This document shows, one piece after another, positions 27,328-31,512 of a stretch of 31,512 bases of DNA. The notes below the pieces were generated by a model. That model was not told the origin of the DNA and did not search any database. It saw only the letters and a program-made list of their open reading frames with translations. The stretch comes from BJGN01 sp041159865 (GTDB taxonomy: Bacteria > Bacteroidota > Bacteroidia > Chitinophagales > Saprospiraceae). Position numbers and translations under genes: made by a program. Every line of letters begins with the position of its first letter. Within the stretch, counting starts at the first letter, position 1. The stretch covers positions 1-31,512 of the forward strand of contig JBEAXK010000150.1 in assembly GCA_041159865.1 (NCBI GenBank), in the 5' to 3' direction.

Positions 27328-27335
27328 CAAAAATA
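27328..27335 (-). promoter_or_regulatory. Possible -7 box inside the operon gap, favouring the downstream protease start
   Basis: The minus strand reads TATTTTTG, an exact TAnnTTTG match, only 1 bp before the longest protease start (27326) but 31 bp before the internal Met codon at 27294-27296. If used, it implies initiation at the internal Met and transcription independent of the upstream gene. Confidence 0.35.
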
Positions 27336-27355
27336 AGAACCTTATTCAAATCATT

Positions 27356-30300
27356 TTAAAAAGTAGCGCCTAACTGTATATTACCAATATGAAAAATGGG
27401 ACCATTCTCTGATTTGCGACCTTGATAATTGCATTGCAGACGAAGATTTCTACCTAATATTTTTTCAAATTGCAGAGACCATTGCCAATTATTTCCAATT
27501 TGTAAACCTTGTAAAAGAGCAAAGGTTGCCGGGCTGGTGGAGAGACCGTTATATTTCACCATAATATTTGATAGTTGTCCTTGAATAGATTGTCCTTCTT
27601 TTGCATTCCAAATGCCAGATAACTGATATTCTTTTTTGTTCAATGTACCCGTTGTTTCTGCCTGCCCGGTGGGTTTACCTTTCTCTTGGGAAAAAGACAA
27701 GGTTGATCTAAATGAGTTGGAAGGTATAAATTGCAGAGAGAGGTTCTTTTTCCTCGTACTCATTTCGTAATTTTTTTCTGGAAATCTTTCCGCTTTTTGA
27801 ATATTTGAACCCATTCCTAACTCACTGCGTACAATCCATTTTGAGGATGGATTCCAACGTAACTTAACAAAGGAATCCTTTTGTCCTCTATATTCAGCAC
27901 CAATGGTTTGTAGCCATTTTTGTAATTGCTGTTGATTACCTAGCTGGATATCCCATTTTTTATGCCCTTTATTTAAAAACAGGACATTTTTTTGTTGGTA
28001 ACTTAAGGAAACTAAATTTGAATCACTTACCTCAAAGTTAAAGGGGTTAAAGGCAGCAATACCTCTGTCCACCAAGGTTTTACGATCCATCCTCCAGGTT
28101 GAATTCCATTGCCATTTTGAAAATCGGGAGTTTAATTTTCCCTGATATCTGGAGGGATCAATGAAAAGGGATTGATTGAAGTGTAAGAACCGTGTGGGCA
28201 AGTATTGATTACTTAATGTGTTAATTCTAATGAAATCAGCTTGATCAGGAAATGGTGCAAGCATCATTTCTTGTTGTTGCAAAATACCGTCTTTATTAAA
28301 CAAGGAATCCAGCCAAATATGTGTTCCTTCACCTGGAGCAACGTTGATATAGGTATATTCCAGCCTTGGCTCCTGTCCACTTCCTCGTTCATATAACGTA
28401 TTTCCACGCACTAATCCTTTGAAAAAAGTACCGTCACCCTGCATTTGACCTAATAAAACCCCTTTTGAAGGATTTGAATTCAGGGGCTGATTTAAGATGG
28501 ATAGATTTCTGTATTGCCAGAGTTGTTTTAATTTTAAATACTTTCCTAAGGCATGCGTTCCTTCTATTTTGATAAATCTGGCAGCATAACCAAGTTCCAG
28601 TTGTTTCTCTGCCGGAACGAAATCTACTCTGTTTTGAACATGTAGTGCAAAAAAACTGGCATTTTTCAAAGGTGATTTTATTGAAAGTTGCCATTCGTGA
28701 AAAGCAAAACTACTTGCATTTAATAGAGAGGAAGTCTGGTTTTTTTGAACTTTTCTCTCTCCCTCAAATTTTCCAGTCAGTTGCCATTTCCTTTTTTCGT
28801 TGAAATAATGGCTAAAATTTAAAATAGGTCTGGAAAATGAAGTGTTTTCGTCGTTGTATCGAGCTGTTACCTGATTAAAAGTTCCAGAAACAGATGTATT
28901 TTTCTTATCCCAGGTTATGCCAGATTGCTGTCGGAGACCTTGAAAAAACCCTATCCGCAAGTAATGCTCAATTTGATAATCTATTTTAATATCTTCCTGA
29001 TTATCAAATGAAATTTTTATTTTGATACTATTTTCACTGCTTTCGGGAACTATACTTCTCCCCAATTGATTGGTAAGCCCCCAGTCTCTTAGGAAATCAG
29101 GTTGTCGGATGGGCTCCAAGGCCGAATAATTTTTATGTACAAATTCATGGGTCAGGGAAACATTAAACTTCTCATTAGGATGACTTTCCCGAGATTTCCA
29201 TTGCCATTCATTCCAACCAGCCCAACCCCATAGAGCAGTTTCTCTTGCTTTTGAAAATCTATTTGCATCGTTTTGTGAAATACTCATTTCGGAACGCCAG
29301 CTTACTTTTTGAAAAAGTCTGGATTCCTGTCCAAAATTTAAAATCCTGTTAGCCTTGGGCAAATCGACAGAGATTATTGGTTCAAACTGACCTTTGGGTT
29401 CACAGGTATTGGAATCAGGGGCTACATATTCATATATTCTTTCATTGCCAATGGTATTTCCAGAAAGTCTGTAATTCCCTTTTCCTGAAGCTGGCACAGC
29501 AAATTTAACTAAATATTTATCCGTAGAAGTAAAGGGAACATAGGAAAAAAAAGTATCTCTTTTTCCGCAAGGCAGCAATGTATCCAACCTTGCATAATAA
29601 GTTCTTGCCGGATCGAAATCGGAGGATGAATTCCATCCAGGCAAATAAACTTTCCCTGAAGATGAGGCAGATTTAGTTAATAAGTTTAGTTCTTCCTCCT
29701 CCAGATTTTGAAATCGGTTACTTGTTTTACTATCCTGTTGAGTTAAGCCATGGATAAAGAAAGTGGCATTTTTTGTTTGGTATTGACTATTGAAAACTAA
29801 AATCGATCTGTTTTGCTCTGTATTGGCATATTCAAATTCAACAACTACGCGACTTTCTCTTACAATTAATTGATTGGCAGTAAAGGTTATTTCGCCTCTG
29901 TTGTAATCGATAATATAATCCCCAGAGGTGCCTCGGACAGCTCTTTTGCCGTTTATATAAACCTTTTCAGTACCTGCCAAAAGAACGGTAAAGGCATTAT
30001 TGGAAGGAGTTGAAAGTCTGTAAGGACCTTGATTTCCCTCCGTAACATTTAGGGTGATACGTTGAAATTGCCCTCTGGAAAAAGAGGCACTCCCCGTTGT
30101 CTTCCATTTATCGTCGGGATTAAAAAACTGGAGCCATAAACCTTGTACTTTCTTGTAATAATTTATAAACTTGCTTCTATCTCGTTGAATTTCAAAATCA
30201 CCGGCAGTAAACTGGAAATTATCCTTTTCCAAAGTAAGGAAAACCTTATCAAATTCCTGAAGTTGAAGCGTATTCCCCGATGCCTGTACAGGTAAATTTT

Positions 30301-30904
30301 CGTCGGTTATTGCTGCTCTGAGAATAAAGCCTGGTGCAATTTCTCCGTTCAATTGTAAACTCAACTGAGAATTTAAGATCAGATCCTGTCGATTACCTAT
30401 AGATAATCCCCTCATAAACCCTCCGCTATATTCAATTCTTCGGAATTCATTTGCCATAGAAAAGCCTTCCAATACTGGTTTTCCCGAAAATAAAAAAGTT
30501 CCGCCAGAATCTGGTAGCAGGAGGAAATCTGTCTTTTTTTTCGTATTCCAATCCTTTGGGAAAATCCTGTATTGAATCACAAGTGGAGTGCCCGGTTGGA
30601 TAAAATGGTTTTTTCGCCATTTCAAAATTCCAGAAAAAACAAAATATAAACTATCTGGGATGATTTGAAGGTGGTTCTTTTGATAAATGATTACAGAACC
30701 TGAAAATAAAGGTAAACTGTCCAGAAATACATCCTTGCCATCAAAAAATATTTTTTTTTCATATATATTTTGCCCTATGTTAATGTTTTGTGACATTAAA
30801 CAAAATGGAATAAAAAACAAGGACAAAAAACACCATTTTGGCATGAAAAATATTTTAATTTTCAAACTAAATAAATTGAAATTATTCGGAGAAAATTTTG
30901 ACAT
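27356..30904 (-). CDS. Conserved Bacteroidota outer-membrane-type (beta-rich) protein of unknown function
   Basis: This 1182-residue protein has a hydrophobic export signal; the likely signal peptide begins at the internal Met (residue 21, 30844) with PKWCFLSLFFIPFCLMSQ. Most of the rest consists of short alternating strands, and it ends in an aromatic residue (IGNIQLGATF), as outer-membrane barrels often do. Residues about 150-240 contain RGLSIGNRQDLILNS and GDFEIQRDRS, and about 285-360 contain EGNQGPYRL, TEKVYINGKRAVRG, DYNRGEITFT and VVVEFEYAN. I recognise this set as a conserved, uncharacterised Bacteroidota family. The C-terminal two thirds are more variable. It lies 29 bp upstream of the metalloprotease on the same strand. 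Roles in outer-membrane transport or surface assembly are guesses; no enzyme motif is seen. Confidence 0.7.
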   Translation of the reverse strand: MSKFSPNNFNLFSLKIKIFFMPKWCFLSLFFIPFCLMSQNINIGQNIYEKKIFFDGKDVFLDSLPLFSGSVIIYQKNHLQIIPDSLYFVFSGILKWRKNHFIQPGTPLVIQYRIFPKDWNTKKKTDFLLLPDSGGTFLFSGKPVLEGFSMANEFRRIEYSGGFMRGLSIGNRQDLILNSQLSLQLNGEIAPGFILRAAITDENLPVQASGNTLQLQEFDKVFLTLEKDNFQFTAGDFEIQRDRSKFINYYKKVQGLWLQFFNPDDKWKTTGSASFSRGQFQRITLNVTEGNQGPYRLSTPSNNAFTVLLAGTEKVYINGKRAVRGTSGDYIIDYNRGEITFTANQLIVRESRVVVEFEYANTEQNRSILVFNSQYQTKNATFFIHGLTQQDSKTSNRFQNLEEEELNLLTKSASSSGKVYLPGWNSSSDFDPARTYYARLDTLLPCGKRDTFFSYVPFTSTDKYLVKFAVPASGKGNYRLSGNTIGNERIYEYVAPDSNTCEPKGQFEPIISVDLPKANRILNFGQESRLFQKVSWRSEMSISQNDANRFSKARETALWGWAGWNEWQWKSRESHPNEKFNVSLTHEFVHKNYSALEPIRQPDFLRDWGLTNQLGRSIVPESSENSIKIKISFDNQEDIKIDYQIEHYLRIGFFQGLRQQSGITWDKKNTSVSGTFNQVTARYNDENTSFSRPILNFSHYFNEKRKWQLTGKFEGERKVQKNQTSSLLNASSFAFHEWQLSIKSPLKNASFFALHVQNRVDFVPAEKQLELGYAARFIKIEGTHALGKYLKLKQLWQYRNLSILNQPLNSNPSKGVLLGQMQGDGTFFKGLVRGNTLYERGSGQEPRLEYTYINVAPGEGTHIWLDSLFNKDGILQQQEMMLAPFPDQADFIRINTLSNQYLPTRFLHFNQSLFIDPSRYQGKLNSRFSKWQWNSTWRMDRKTLVDRGIAAFNPFNFEVSDSNLVSLSYQQKNVLFLNKGHKKWDIQLGNQQQLQKWLQTIGAEYRGQKDSFVKLRWNPSSKWIVRSELGMGSNIQKAERFPEKNYEMSTRKKNLSLQFIPSNSFRSTLSFSQEKGKPTGQAETTGTLNKKEYQLSGIWNAKEGQSIQGQLSNIMVKYNGLSTSPATFALLQGLQIGNNWQWSLQFEKILGRNLRLQCNYQGRKSENGPIFHIGNIQLGATF

Positions 30905-30963
30905 TCAATAGGTTTACACCATTTAAATTAAAGGATTTCGAACATTTATAAGATTAAATTTAG

Positions 30964-30971
30964 TATTTTTG
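30964..30971 (+). promoter_or_regulatory. Bacteroidota -7 promoter box for the heme peroxidase
   Basis: TATTTTTG is an exact TAnnTTTG match, 43 bp before the peroxidase start codon, in the 110-bp gap between divergent genes. The -33 element is weak (TTCG at 30937-30940, slightly too far). For the opposite gene only an imperfect box is seen (TTAGTTTG, minus strand, 30863-30870), upstream of its internal Met codon. Confidence 0.5.
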
Positions 30972-31014
30972 CAAGCGTGTTTTTAATTAAAGAGCTTCGC
31001 TAAAAAACATTACC

Positions 31015-31512
31015 ATGTACCGCAAATTACTTTTAATCATTTTAGTAAATGGTTTATTAACAACACCAAGCCATACACAGTCTCCTGCAGATAACAAATT
31101 TAGAACTATTGACGGTACTTTCAATAATAGATTAAATCCTTCATGGGGTTCTACGGGTTCAAATTTAATTCGATTAGGAAAAGCCAATTATCAGGATGGG
31201 ATTTTTCAACCTTTTACAGGTAGAATAAGTGGCAGGGCGATAAGTAATGAAATATTTGCTCAAGATGATATTGACATTAAAGATCCATCTAACCTAAGTG
31301 ATTTTTGTTGGGTCTTCGGGCAGTTCATAGATCACGAATTTGGCTTAACACCCAATAATACGGAAAGATTTGATATTGCTGTTCCTCCTGGTGATATATG
31401 GTTTGACCCAAATGATTCAGGAAATGCAGTCATTCAAATGAGAAGGAATTTGTTTGATAAAAAAACAGGAACCAGTGCCTCAAATCCCAGGCAACATGTC
31501 AATATGGTCACT
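31015..31512 (+). CDS. Animal-type heme peroxidase (peroxidasin/MPO superfamily), 3'-truncated
   Basis: The frame is open from ATG at 31015 to the window end (166 codons). A signal peptide (MYRKLLLIILVNGLLTT...) leads into FRTIDGTFNNRLNPSWG, the entry motif of animal heme peroxidases (compare RTIDGTCNNLxxPxWG in peroxidasins). It continues with GRAISNEIF and FGQFIDHEFGLTP. In this last motif D106 and H107 align with the heme-ester Asp and the distal His of myeloperoxidase (GQxxDHD), so the active centre appears intact as far as visible; the second residue after Asp is Glu rather than Asp. The proximal His and the C-terminus lie beyond the window. The enzyme would be exported and oxidise halides or phenols with hydrogen peroxide. 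T9SS export is plausible but the C-terminus cannot be seen. Confidence 0.9.
   Translation, partial: MYRKLLLIILVNGLLTTPSHTQSPADNKFRTIDGTFNNRLNPSWGSTGSNLIRLGKANYQDGIFQPFTGRISGRAISNEIFAQDDIDIKDPSNLSDFCWVFGQFIDHEFGLTPNNTERFDIAVPPGDIWFDPNDSGNAVIQMRRNLFDKKTGTSASNPRQHVNMVT

Noticed and set aside
28434..28694. An 86-codon minus-strand frame within the outer-membrane-type gene
   Set aside because: It overlaps the long gene in another frame, is rich in Cys, Arg and Lys without any motif, and has no promoter.

Overview
The window is a 31.5 kb chromosomal fragment from a member of the Bacteroidota, most likely a Saprospiria/Saprospiraceae-type environmental bacterium. This rests on three things: C-terminal type IX secretion (T9SS) sorting domains on large secreted proteins, HYR-like and dockerin-like modules in a giant adhesin-like protein, and several exact TAnnTTTG (-7) promoter boxes typical of the phylum. 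Base composition is AT-rich throughout. Genes are dense, with no gene-free gap above about 160 bp. I saw no tRNA, rRNA, CRISPR array or insertion sequence. The first and last genes run off the window.

Layout. (1) 1-3609: the 3' part of a very large T9SS-secreted multidomain surface protein, closed by a strong terminator. (2) 3715-4872: a 7-TM protein resembling the sensor half of AraC-type regulators but lacking the DNA-binding half, then an orphan moaE. (3) 4873-8016, minus strand: a two-gene polysaccharide O-acylation module (MBOAT plus SGNH hydrolase). (4) 8145-9196: tcdA (tRNA modification) and a convergent small DUF4870-like membrane protein. (5) 9257-14288: a run of amidohydrolase (D-aminoacylase family), S9 peptidase and DUF5009 membrane acyltransferase, tightly packed or overlapping, suggesting peptide/N-acyl compound breakdown. 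(6) 14450-16340: a lipoprotein and a Tat-exported Gfo/Idh/MocA oxidoreductase, ending in a bidirectional terminator shared with (7) an RhlE-like DEAD-box helicase (16418-17695, minus). (8) 17857-19734: a PepSY-TM protein and a serine hydrolase. (9) 30904-19756, minus: four closely spaced genes encoding a large outer-membrane-type protein, a T9SS-secreted metzincin protease, a 1138-residue protein joining two D-Ala-D-Ala-ligase-like modules to a transmembrane helix and three PASTA repeats, and a second PepSY-TM protein. (10) 31015-end: the start of an animal-type heme peroxidase, divergent from cluster 9.

The most unusual item is the ligase-like/TM/PASTA fusion at 20288-23704. It has the membrane topology of a PASTA kinase, but a tandem Ddl-like ATP-grasp region takes the place of the kinase. 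By eye the second module keeps the D-x12-E-x-N metal-ligand spacing of Ddl, while the first has lost it. The remaining genes mostly fit recognised families. Functional calls come from motifs read by eye, without database searches.
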